DNA of 64,000 nt from Hanleya hanleyi. Its lineage: Eukaryota; Mollusca; Polyplacophora; Lepidopleurida; Hanleyidae. Of the stretch, positions 54,066 through 64,000 are shown piece by piece. Position 1 is the stretch's first letter. Each line of letters opens with the position of its first letter. The position numbers were made by a program, and so were the translations under genes. The notes under the pieces are model-generated. The model ran no database searches. It was given only the letters and a program-made list of their open reading frames with translations, and was not told where the DNA came from. The DNA is taken from contig JAVTVY010020320.1 of assembly GCA_036873755.1 (NCBI GenBank), positions 1 to 64,000 of the forward strand. The letters are read 5' to 3'.

Positions 54066-55115
54066 TAATCGACGCTGCTACTGTGTAGAAAATATTCCAA
54101 TTTTAAAAAATTAAAATGAAAACAATAGCATCCATTTTTCAATTGAAATTTCATGAAAACTGTTGGTCTTGTTTCAACTTTGATGGTATACCTCGATAGG
54201 AGATAGTTGGAACTAGTAAATTTTATCTTATTTTTTTTAAATTTTTGCGTGGTTTTGTTTTTACAGCTATTTTGCTAAAATAAATTGAAAAAAGAACGTA
54301 CTATTTTACGGTCGTTTGTCTTAAAAGTTGAATAATTAAAAAACTAATCCGAACTTACAAAAAGTGAGATAAAGTTTACTAGATCACCTTATAAGTAACA
54401 AGCATGCCAAATTTCAAAATCGTAGCCTGGATACTTTTCGAGAAATAAACGTTTAAATATCGGATTTTGTACAAAAATGAAAGGCTAGAAATCGAGCAAA
54501 ATGTGTTCAGCTATACATCTGATGAATTAATCCAAATTTTTTGCTTGAATTCTATTGTCAAATACATTTTTAATCTGTCTAATGCGACCTACTCCAATTC
54601 CTGTTTATTCTGGATAACTATTACACTAAGTTTTTTTCATCAAGTCGGTTTAAAGTCCAATTTAAACTTTAAAATCTTGCTTAAAATTGTTCAGCTGAGA
54701 ATTGTTCACACCTGTGTATATTACTTCACGGCGGGTGTCTGAGTGAAGTGTCACTGTTATAATTAGAAACAAAAATACGGATGTTTGCATGGTTTTGATC
54801 AGAAGGGGGTAGATTAATGTAAATAAGTAGGACTAATAGATAATTAGCTTACCATAATACTGCAGAAATGAGTTTTGGAAGGGGAAATTTAACAGACAAA
54901 ATATAATAGTAGCCAAGCCCGAAGCTAAGGCAATCTGTTTAATTGTTCCAGTGCCTCGGAAACTAAATTTTTAATCTAATATTGAAGCACTTCTATTTAT
55001 GATTTTGATTTCATTTTTTCATCAAATGTTAGAGGAAATAGTGAATATTTGAATGAAGAAATAAAAAAAATCACCAATTTTGACCCTCTAAGGGAACAGC
55101 TATCCTTAAGAAATA
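54066..55115. repeat. Arm 2 of the ~1-kb inverted repeat separated by about 26 kb
   Basis: Reverse complement of 27262-28292 with scattered substitutions and small indels. Non-coding. Confidence 0.85.
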
Positions 55116-55183
55116 TATACAGGTAGGTGAGTAATTGGCTATCGTACTTGCTATGTTTGATACAGATGGTTAATTAGAGACTC

Positions 55184-56508
55184 GCAGATGGCTAATTATT
55201 AAACCAGTGGGCTGAGATAACCTGATACAGTGATACAGATTCAGAACATTATTTAATACCGGTACTAACATAAGTGTTCAAAGGCGTGATGCATTATATT
55301 CGGCACACCTATAAGACAGTAGTGTTTGTCTAGAGTGTGAATTCCGGGTCAACACACGTATTATTATCAAGGTTGTAAGGTGGAGTGGAACGTTTTTCGC
55401 GGAAGTCGAGTTTGATTCCAATTCGTCGTATAGACCCTATATCGATAGTAACACCGAGGCCCGGACCCATATTGAGTAGGAAAGGTACGGTATAAATGGG
55501 GTGGTTCGCCTTATTATATATTTCCATATATCATATACCGTAAACTGGGGTGTATTCGGATGGATTTGAAGGTTTTTCTCATTCACACATTTCTTTCTTC
55601 TACATAATGTAATCATATCTGGCACAGATATTTAATAACGTTCCACGTATAAACTCTTAAAATTTAGTCCATATTGGATAAGTATTAATTAAGCTAATTA
55701 AGTCCGAAAATCGTCCGAATTCACCACAGGTGTTGGGGTCAATTCGGACAAGCACTAATTATGCGACGTCGGGCGAAAACATGTCTTCTGTGAGGCGTAT
55801 TCGGACATCCGGGCGCTAAATAGAAACCGATAGAAACCATTTTCGACTCATTTTCGGGAATTCCATGAACTGGGAGTAAATTCGAAAAATGGGCTTAAGG
55901 AAGATAACTCTTGGTAAAATGAAATATTATAAGCGGCTTTAATTTGGTATGTGGCTTCACGATTTAGTAAATTTGTGTTTTTTCGAGCATCTGATATAGC
56001 AACATTTTCCAGGTAACAAATCGGAGCGGAGACCACGGAAATATCTTAATCGGTTATTTTTGCCATGTCCTAATTCACGCCTTTGCCAGGAAAATTTCCA
56101 GCCAAAAGTACAAACTAAACATTTCTCGAAAAAGTATGCTTGTTTTATTTTATTTTTTGGTTCCATTATCTCGCCAATTATTAGGTGTTCCGGAAAATAT
56201 CCATCAACATATGGCCAGCTAGGGATTTTAACTTTCGTGACCAGTAGAAGTTTTGCAAAAATTGAAATAAACGAAAAACAAGTGTTTTCAAACTTCCAGA
56301 CAAAAACATCTGGTGGCTAAGATGAGAAGAGAAAATTACAGAAGAAAAAACACGGTTTGTTTAATAATAAATGTAAAAAATTGAACTTTTGTACTTTTCT
56401 TGGTCTTTTGTCCGAATTTACCCCACTGTCCGAATACACCCAAGTTCACGGTATATAAGAAAAGCCAAGTCCAGGTAAAATTGCATAGGACAATCCCGAC
56501 ACCGAATT
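55184..56508. repeat. 1.3-kb direct tandem duplication, unit 1
   Basis: The unit starting CGCAGATGGCTAATTATTAA repeats at 56509. Identity is high, except that unit 1 has a ~40-base segment near 55700-55740 (GTCCGAATTCACCACAGG) that unit 2 lacks. Confidence 0.92.
55530..56455. mobile_element. Non-autonomous DNA transposon inside the duplicated unit
   Basis: Ends read TATACCGTAAACTGGGGTGT and, at the other end, CACCCAAGTTCACGGTATA. Additional GTCCGAAT(T/A)CACC words occur near both ends. The TIR is ~27 bp with possible TA flanks. No transposase frame. A second copy lies in the other unit (about 56890-57765). Confidence 0.7.
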
Positions 56509-57815
56509 CGCAGATGGCTAATTATTAAACCAGTGGGCTGAGATAACCTGATACAGTGATACAGATTCAGAACATTATTTAATACCGGTACTAACATAAG
56601 TGTTCAAAGGCGTGATGCATTATATTCGGCACACCTATAAGACAGTAGTGTTTGTCTAGAGTGTGAATTCCGGGTCAACACACGTACTTTTGAGAAATGA
56701 CCTCCTTAATTTGTTTATTATTATCAAGGTTGTAAGGTGGAGTGGAACGTTTTTCGCGGAAGTCGAGTTTGATTCCAATTCGTCGTATAGACCCTATATC
56801 GATAGTAACACCGAGGCCCGGACCCATATTGAGTAGGAAAGGTACGGTATAAATGGGGTGGTTCGCCTTATTATATATTTCCATATATCATATACCGTAA
56901 ACTGGGGTGTATTCGGATGGATTTGAAGGTTTTTCTCATTCACACATTTCTTCCTTCAACATAATGTAATCATATCTGGCACAGATATTTAATGACGTTC
57001 CACGTATAAACTCTTAAAATTTAGTCCATATTGGATAAGTATTAACTAAGCTAATTAAGGCACTAATTATACGACGTCGGGCGAAAACATGTCTTCTGTG
57101 AGGCGTATTCGAACATCCGGGCGCTAAATAGAAACCGATAGAAACCATTTTCGACTCATTTTCGGGAATTCCATGAACTGGGAGTAAATTCGAAAAATGG
57201 GCTTAAGGAAGATAACTCTTGGTAAAATGAAATATTATAAGCGGCTTTAATTTGGTATGGGGCTTCACGATTTAGCAAAATTTGTGTTTTTTTCGAGCAT
57301 CTGATATATCGACATTTTCCAGGTAACAAATCGGAGCGGACACCACGGAAATATCTTAATCGGTTATTTTTACCGTGTCCTAATTCACCCCTTTGCTAGG
57401 AAAAATTCCAGCCAAAAGTACAAACTAAACATTTCTCGAAAAATTATGCTTGTTTTATTTTATTTTTTGGCTCCATTATCTCGCCAATTATTAGGTGTTC
57501 CGGAAAATATCCATCAACATATGGCCAGGGCTTTTAACTTTCGTGACCAGTAGAAGTTTTGCAAAAATTGAAATAAACGAAAAACAAGCGTTTTCAAACT
57601 TCCAGACAAAAACATCTGGTGGCTAAGATGAAAAGAGAAAATTACAGAAGAAAAAACACGGTTTGTTTAATAATAAATGTAAAAAAAATGAACTTTTGTA
57701 CTTTTCTTGGTCTTTTGTCCGAATTTACCCCACTGTCCGAATACACCCAAGTTCACGGTATATAAGAAAAGCCAAGTCCAGGTAAAATTGCATAGGACAA
57801 TCCCGACACCGAATT
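56509..57815. repeat. 1.3-kb direct tandem duplication, unit 2
   Basis: Second unit, ending at CGACACCGAATT like unit 1. It has an extra ~35 bases near 56684-56720 (TTTTGAGAAATGACCTCCTT). Confidence 0.92.
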
Positions 57816-58800
57816 TTTTCGATGTGTATGAGGCATACTAATTATGAGGCAATAACTAATTATTCCCATGGTTTTTTATTTGGTTTTCAACATTATTACG
57901 TTTTATTACGTTATATACACAGCCAGAAAAAAGGTGATAACTATAACCCCGAAAAGGTTGCGAGTTAGAGCCCTCACAATTTGTTATGATCACCTTTAAA
58001 AATGATGGCCATCGCCTCTGAATAGTGATGAGCAATGATTCAGGTAAATTTAGGTCATCGCATTTAAAGGGTGATGATGCAAAATCATCAAATCAGGCTA
58101 AAGATTGTCTGTTCGGACTTATTCTCGGAGATTTCAGTTCTGATTAGAAGTTACTATGGTGATATTAATAGAGAAAATTTATATGATAAATCACTATTTT
58201 TCGGAACTTGATAGGCCTACCGTACGGTACGGTACCTCGAAAATTATTTCAAACACTGGGGATCAGAGATCTTTTCATATCATCCACTGTAAAACCAAAA
58301 CGAAGGTACATTATTACCGCGGTATGTCAAGTGTGTTCTTGTGTACGTACGGTACCAAAATTTTATAAAGTATAAAAGTGAATTTTAAATGGCTTTTTTT
58401 TCTTCAAATAAATGTTAAAAATATCATAATAGTCCACCAGGAATGCCTAACCCAGAAACTCTGGCTGTGATAGGTAAATTTAGGGCAAGGGGGCGTGGCA
58501 TTCCTATCACAGGGGTCAGCAACAACAATAATAAAAAAAAAAAATAGACCCCTTAGCCGATGTTTTCGGGCTACAGGAATGCCCAATTCACGTGAGAAGT
58601 TTCAACTAATAAATGATTTATTTATTTGAAGATATTCAAAATTTCCTCTAGGAAAATGTTGTTGTTATTACCGGACATGTTTGTGGTCCTGCCCCGTTAG
58701 TGAACTCATGAATAATGACAAATGGTACGTAGAAGTGTTTGAACTTTGAAGTGTTTTCAATATGTTTGACGGAATTCCCCTCTTGTTCTATTTTTAACAC
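57816..58800. other. Intergenic stretch upstream of the BCR-like gene
   Basis: AT-rich, no protein-like frame. GGAATGCC and TGTGATAGG words are inverted around 58440-58580, possibly a small foldback element. Confidence 0.4.
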
Positions 58801-58815
58801 AGGTAACACCTGGAA

Positions 58816-58856
58816 TGACGTCACATGGGAAGCCTCATTTTCAGAGTTATATAAAA
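58816..58856 (+). promoter_or_regulatory. Core promoter of the BCR-like gene: CRE and TATA box
   Basis: A perfect CRE TGACGTCA (58816-58823) is followed by TATATAAAA (58848-58856), about 125 bases before the start codon. A leader with repeated ACAACAAC(A/G) words follows. Spacing is normal for a Pol II TATA promoter. Confidence 0.65.
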
Positions 58857-58980
58857 ATATAAAAAATTAGGACAAGCGACCACGGAGAGCAACTGACAAC
58901 AACAGATTTCTAACAACAACGACAGATTACTTAATTTATAGAATTATGCAGCAATTCTAGTCATTTGAAAGACATCTATA

Positions 58981-61219
58981 ATGGATATCGAACGGAATTT
59001 CGCTAGAGTATGGGCCGAGCACTTCCCCTCAGACGAACCGCCGAATGTTTTCCACATGGAAATGGATTTGAATAATTTTGACATGAGCTCACACAAGTCA
59101 CACGAACAGAGTCATGGCCTAAATCGGGACGCACTGAAGCATGACGTGCGACAAATACTGAAGGAATGTGAACAGCGAATAGAGGGCCTGCATAAAAGGC
59201 TGGCCCAGGAAAACTTCCTCAGGGTTTACTTATTACGTTTTCTTGAAAATGAAACACCTGACTTGGAACTTTCTCAGGGGAGTCACCCTTTGATGACATC
59301 CACTCAAGCACGTGGGCCAGTAAAACCAGTGACAGGGACAGACGAAGGAAAGCAGCCAGTATTACCGGTCAGACACATCAAAGGAGATTCTACCCAGCTG
59401 AATACTAGCCATAGGGACACACCTCCAACCCGACCTGCACGAAATAAGGGAAAGACAGTCCCTCTACCTGTGCCCAGTGTGACCGTGTCTCATGATGGAA
59501 ATAGACTAAAACAAGCTCCAGTGAGCACTGCAAATAGAGACATCTCTGGTGGCCTACATGTAGATAGACCCGATACAATCACACTTACTTCGAGAGGTAG
59601 TGAGTCAGATCCCGTCAAACTAGAGTCAGTCAGGCAAAACACAAACAGTGCGACTAAAAATGACTGTGTGAATGAAAATAGAACAGTGCACGACAGCATA
59701 GCAGTAGATTCGAATCCCCAAGCACAGTCTGCTAAAACAAAACCTGTACCTTTGCCTCGACCGAAACGCAAACGCAGTCATGGGGGATCAACATCCAGCA
59801 TTGTAGACACAGAGCCTAAGCCATTGAGTCAAGGGGAAGCAGCCCTGTCAAAGTCTGCTGGATCAGCAACAAGCGGAAAAAAGGATTTTGAAAGTTTGAA
59901 CAGTGCTGAAAATGACTTTGGAGAGGTGAATGCTTTGGAATCTGACCCAGTTTCATGGCAAGGCAACAATGGAACAAAACCACATATGTATGAGAAGATA
60001 GACAATGAAGACTTTGAATGGGAAATAGGCCAGACCGTGAGGGTAGTTAAAGGTGCACACGGCAGACCCATTCATATAGATCGTACAGCTAAAGAAACAC
60101 GAAAACCGCCCAGTACTGTTCATAGCTCATCCGATATAGTGCGTATAGAGAAGCATAACAAAGGTGGTTCACGTAGGCCTGGCGTAATACACTCTGACGT
60201 ACATGGTGACAAGGTGCGTGGTCAGCCACCTAATTCTTTGTCAGGACAGTCATCATCATTGAGTCCTAACTTAGAAACCAACATGAAGAGATTCAATTTA
60301 GGCAGCTTAGGGAATGAGCTTACTAAACTCAAGGACAAAACGATGAAGAGAAAATCAGCCGGTGAGGATCAGGTGGGAGCTCCTGTTCAAGGGATTACAT
60401 ACAAATCATTTACACCACCCCAGTCACCTCAGGTTGAGGGACACTCCTATGTTAATGTGGAGATTGAAAATGCTGGAAACCCAACACTACCCAAGGAGAG
60501 TGATTTACAATTACATGTAACGGACACATATGGGACGGATACCATGGGGGTTGAAACAGATCTCTATGACAACCGTGTCATACCATACACAGATGTTGTT
60601 GATGGAGAACCAGAGCCTGACTATGAAAATGCTGAGGACACATCTACTATGAAACAATCAATCTATCAGAATATAGCACTGGTTAAGACTTTCCACGCTG
60701 CACTGACAGCAGAAGATGAGAGTTACGATAGCTTTAGTTTGAATTCCAGTGACAACGAGACAGCTCGGAGTGAGGGGGACATATCAGTAGACAGTGGTGT
60801 TGGGTCCAAAGCTAGTACAGACATTCCCATCTCCCCTGGGGCTACGCTTAGCAGTGAGGAACACCAAACAGATCCATACTCCGCTCTGTATTCTACAATT
60901 TCTAAGCCAAATAAAACAAGTGAATCAGTGAATATGACCTATCAAGAAACAACTTTATCTCACAATAGGAGAAAAAATCCAAGTGCAGTACCACATTATG
61001 AAGATGTTGAACTTGATGCATCTACATACGGTGAGATGGATGAAGTATCTAAGGTAGAGAACTTGGAGAGCAGACGATGGACAAGGAGGGCTCATGACTA
61101 CGAGGAATGTAATCCACCTTTTTTATCTGGGGAGGTCATCGAAACAAAACTGGAACAAACTTTTCACCAACAAATCAGCTGTGATACTGGGAGCCCTACT
61201 GGAAGAAATAATACTGATC
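58981..61219 (+). CDS. BCR-like protein, first coding exon (about 746 residues; gene continues beyond window)
   Basis: An open frame from ATG 58981 runs to a strong donor (GATC|GTAAGTATG) at 61219/61220. The N-terminus (FARVWAEHFPSDEPP, then DVRQILKECEQRIEGLHKRL and ENFLRVYLLRFLENE) follows the order of the BCR oligomerisation domain: W-x(3)-FP-x-(S/D)EPP, then a coiled coil ending in a YL-x(2)-(L/F)L-x-(K/N)E element. The rest is long and disordered, rich in Ser/Thr/Pro, with a PxxP SH3-ligand candidate (KPVPLPRPKRKR) and Tyr sites in acidic context (YENAED, YEDVEL). In vertebrate BCR, exon 1 is also a single very large exon encoding this region, before the RhoGEF, PH, C2 and RhoGAP domains. 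Those domains are not in the window. A CRE/TATA promoter lies upstream. Assignment rests mainly on the first 90 residues. Confidence 0.6.
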
Positions 61220-61267
61220 GTAAGTATGATATTTTGTTTATCTCAAAGAATTGATTTGAATTGTGCA

Positions 61268-62340
61268 CAGGCCCGCAAAGCAAGAGATTTGGGGGGGGGG
61301 GGTGGTATTAGGGTGAAGTGTCGAAATATGGGGCAGGGGTCGAAATATTCAAAATAGTTTACCTGTCACACGAGACAGGTGACCAAAATGTTTACCTGTG
61401 ACTGTCACCTGTAAGAATTACCTGAACATGCAATCGTAACATGAACATGTAACTCAAGAATAATGACAAAGTTAGATGTTGCAAGAGACTAATAAATTAA
61501 TGACACCTTGTTTACTTGCACTTATGGTGTTTTGAATGAATTTTGTTGAAGATATATTTTGAACTCCAAAACAAAACTATTGGCTACCTGTCAATAGAGA
61601 CAGGTACTTTATTTCTCTACCTGTCCCACTCAAAAGTTACCTGTCAGAGACAGGTAGACAGGTGTAAATTTCGACCCCTGGGGTCTCTATATATAACCCC
61701 ATGCTTTAAATATAAATAAACATAAAGGTGTGAAACGGACTTTGGGTGAATCGAGAAATAAACGGTTTACCGCCAAACAAAATACATAGATATTCTACAA
61801 GTATCACTTTATATATTCCCGTTGTCAAATTAGTAAATTTGTGCAATTTTTTACCTTTGCCGGGCGATTCAAAATCCAACATAACTGTCCGTCCATCTAG
61901 AAACGGTTAGATTATGGCGGGCTTCGTTCTCAATTCTGATTAGTAAGTAGCGACACGCCTTCGGCAAGAGAGGTCAAGCACTGATCAGCTGTCGCGACTG
62001 ACCAATCAGAATTGAGAACGAAGCCTGCCATAATCCAACTGTTCCTAGATGGACGGACAGTTACGTTGGATTTTGAATCGCCCGGCAAAGGTAAAAAAAA
62101 TTGCACAAATTTACTAATTTGACGACGGGAGTATATAAAGTGATACTTGTAGAATATGCTGATCATGTATTTTGTTTGGCGGTAAACCGTTTATTTCTCG
62201 ATTCACCCAAAGGCTGTTTCACACCTTTATGTTTATTTATATAAAGCATGGGGTTATATATAGAGACCCATATTCCCATATTTTGACATTTCACCCTAAT
62301 ACCACCCCCCCCCCCAAATCTCTTGTTTTGCGGGCCTGTG
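61268..62340. repeat. Foldback MITE family M1, copy 2, with nested insertion
   Basis: Same ends and body as 35681-36311, in the first intron of the BCR-like gene. It differs mainly by a 347-bp insertion at 61334-61680. Confidence 0.9.
61334..61680. mobile_element. 347-bp element nested in MITE M1 copy 2
   Basis: Bounded by CAGGGGTCGAAAT and ATTTCGACCCCTG, with many internal TACCTGTC/GACAGGTA words. The uninserted copy at 35681-36311 shows the empty site (AATATGGGGTCTCT). CAGGGG ends resemble hAT-type termini, but an 8-bp duplication is not evident; only a short G-run is shared. Confidence 0.75.
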
Positions 62341-62559
62341 GAATTGTGTATGTCCTCTGCAGTGAAGCTACTACCATGGTTACATAAGCTAACTAATCAT
62401 GTTGAATTATCATGAATATTGGAGCAGATTAATCCTGTCATTAGATAATATACATGTACAAGTTGTCATCTACATTGTAATTGACCAACACCCAACTGAC
62501 CTCTCAGAATTACATGTATACTGTAGGATTAACTGACCACCCCCAGTGATACTGGATTG

Positions 62560-64000
62560 GCCACCTTTATGATACAGGTTTTACTGATCACCCACAGTGA
62601 TAAAGGATTGACCATCTTCAATGATACTGTACAAGACTGACCGATTGATACAGGATTACGTGTCTTGGCCCTCTTCAATGATTTAGCAAACAAACTCCCT
62701 TCAATGATACATGTACAATATTAACTGACCACCTTCAATGATACAGGATTACCTGACCACCTTCAATGATATAGTATACCTGACCACCTTCAATGATATA
62801 GTATTGCATGGCTGTAGTTTCCTTCAAATACATGTATACAGGATTAACTGACCACCTTCAACGATACAGGATTAACTGGTCACCACCTTCAATGATACAG
62901 GATTACCTGACCACCATCAATGATATATTATTGACTGACTGGTTTCCTTCAATTATACAGGATGAACTGATCACCTTAGTCTAATTGAAGGGGGTCAGTT
63001 AATCATTAACTGACCTCCTTCAATGATACAGGATTAACTGTCCATCTGTATGCCCCTTCAATGATACAGGGTTAACTGAAAATTGATCTCCAATGATACA
63101 GGATTAGCTGACTACATGTAGGTCCAATGATACACTAACAGGATTAACTGGCCATCTGTATGCCCCTTCAATGATACATTAACTGACCATCTGTCTGTCC
63201 CCCTTCAATGATACAGGATTAACTGACCATCTGTATTCCCCCTTCAATGATACAGGATTAGCTGACTAGTTCCAATGATATATAACCGGCCATCTGTCTG
63301 CCCCCCTTCAATGATACAGGATTAACTTGAACTGACCATCTGTCTGCCCCCCTTCAATGATACAGAATTTATAACTGACCATCTGTATTTCCCCCTTCAA
63401 TGATACAGGGTTAACTGACAATTGATCTCCAATGATACAGGATTAGCTGACTAGTTCCAATGATACAGGATTAGCTGACTAGTTCCAATGATACAGGATT
63501 AGCTGACTAGTTCCAATGATACAGGATTGACTGGTCAACAGTCTTCATTGAGACTGGATTAAATGATCACCACTTGTACCATGTATTGAATTAACTGACC
63601 AGTAGTATCTGACCACTGCCGGTGATAAAGAACTAACAGACGACTTTGATGACACAGCATAACTGGCCCCATTCAATGATAGGCCTACAGAATTAACTGA
63701 TCGCCTACATTGATACTGGATTAACTGTCTACTAATACCAGTGATACAGAACCCACTTTGAAGATACAGCAGCTGCACTGACTGACTACATGTACCTTCA
63801 CCTTGACCATCCCTAATTATGGCATGGCAGTCAGTATTAAATGGCCATCTTCTATCATACAGGATTAACTGATCCACTTTGAATGTACAGAACTTCCGAC
63901 TTACATGCATTTGACCATACACCTTCATTGATACATTAGTACAGTACCACTGAGGTAACAGATCTCATTCAATGATAGAGGACTCTGCCAACAACTTCAA
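62560..64000. repeat. ~30-bp minisatellite (CTTCAATGATACAGGATTAACTGACCA-type), to window end
   Basis: Dozens of diverged units combining TTCAATGATACAGGATTA with CTGACCA(C/T)C, some with TCTGT(C/A)TGCCCCC inserts, fill the intron of the BCR-like gene. Unit length varies from about 24 to 45 bases. No exon was seen within it. Confidence 0.9.

Noticed and set aside
55184..57815. LTR retrotransposon with 1.3-kb LTRs
   Set aside because: The two units are directly adjacent with no internal region, primer-binding site or coding sequence. A tandem duplication carrying a MITE explains it better.

Overview
The window looks like repeat-dense nuclear DNA of an invertebrate, most likely a marine mollusc and perhaps a gastropod. 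The reasons are a BCR-like gene with a very large first coding exon, GT-AG splice signals, dispersed repeats ending in a conserved 'GTTAAA' plus (CACT)n tail of a kind I associate with molluscan genomes, YxDD reverse-transcriptase debris, and several Polinton/Maverick (adintovirus-like) elements. The organism call is inference; no ribosomal or mitochondrial marker is present.

Layout. 1-5850: right part of Polinton E1, with the C-terminus of a major capsid protein (+), an adenain-type protease (+), an intact-looking tRNA-Leu(UAA) (-), a broken protein-primed PolB (-), a nine-copy 38-bp array carrying a YY1-type site, and an end in GTATACTACT. 5870-10680: host DNA with non-LTR and YxDD-type reverse-transcriptase remnants. 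10686-11106 and 18219-18275: one 39-bp minisatellite split by Polinton E2 (11107-18218). E2 has matching ~450-bp terminal inverted repeats (TIRs), starts AG and ends CT, and is flanked by the 6-bp duplication AGTATC. It carries a dead integrase, a twice-frameshifted packaging ATPase and several small virion-type proteins, but no PolB, capsid or protease gene. 19523-23088: a 1.28-kb-arm inverted duplication that breaks a two-exon gene with a YqaJ-like exonuclease domain. 24089-27269: a Polinton-like non-autonomous element (E4). 27262-28292 and 54066-55115: arms of one inverted repeat about 26 kb apart. 29-47 kb: no convincing gene; foldback elements, including the CGTAGG family and a CpG-saturated palindrome at 42.3-44.5 kb. 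47500-49668: a 2.17-kb mini-Polinton (E3) with 0.6-kb TIRs and the 6-bp duplication CTCATC. 51268-53800: a degraded Polinton remnant (E5) with pieces of ATPase, pX-like protein, minor proteins, penton, major capsid and protease in order. 55184-57815: a 1.3-kb tandem duplication carrying a MITE. 58981-61219: first coding exon of the BCR-like gene; its intron holds a MITE and a ~30-bp minisatellite up to the window end.

Together E1, E2 and E5 cover almost the whole expected Polinton gene set (integrase, ATPase, pX-like, minor capsid or penton, major capsid, protease, PolB), but no single copy is complete. They look like successive, partly decayed insertions of one lineage plus deletion derivatives (E3, E4). 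The most unusual theme is that Polinton ends and subterminal arrays carry host promoter motifs (CRE, octamer, NRF1, E-box, YY1), and that E1 carries a complete tRNA gene.
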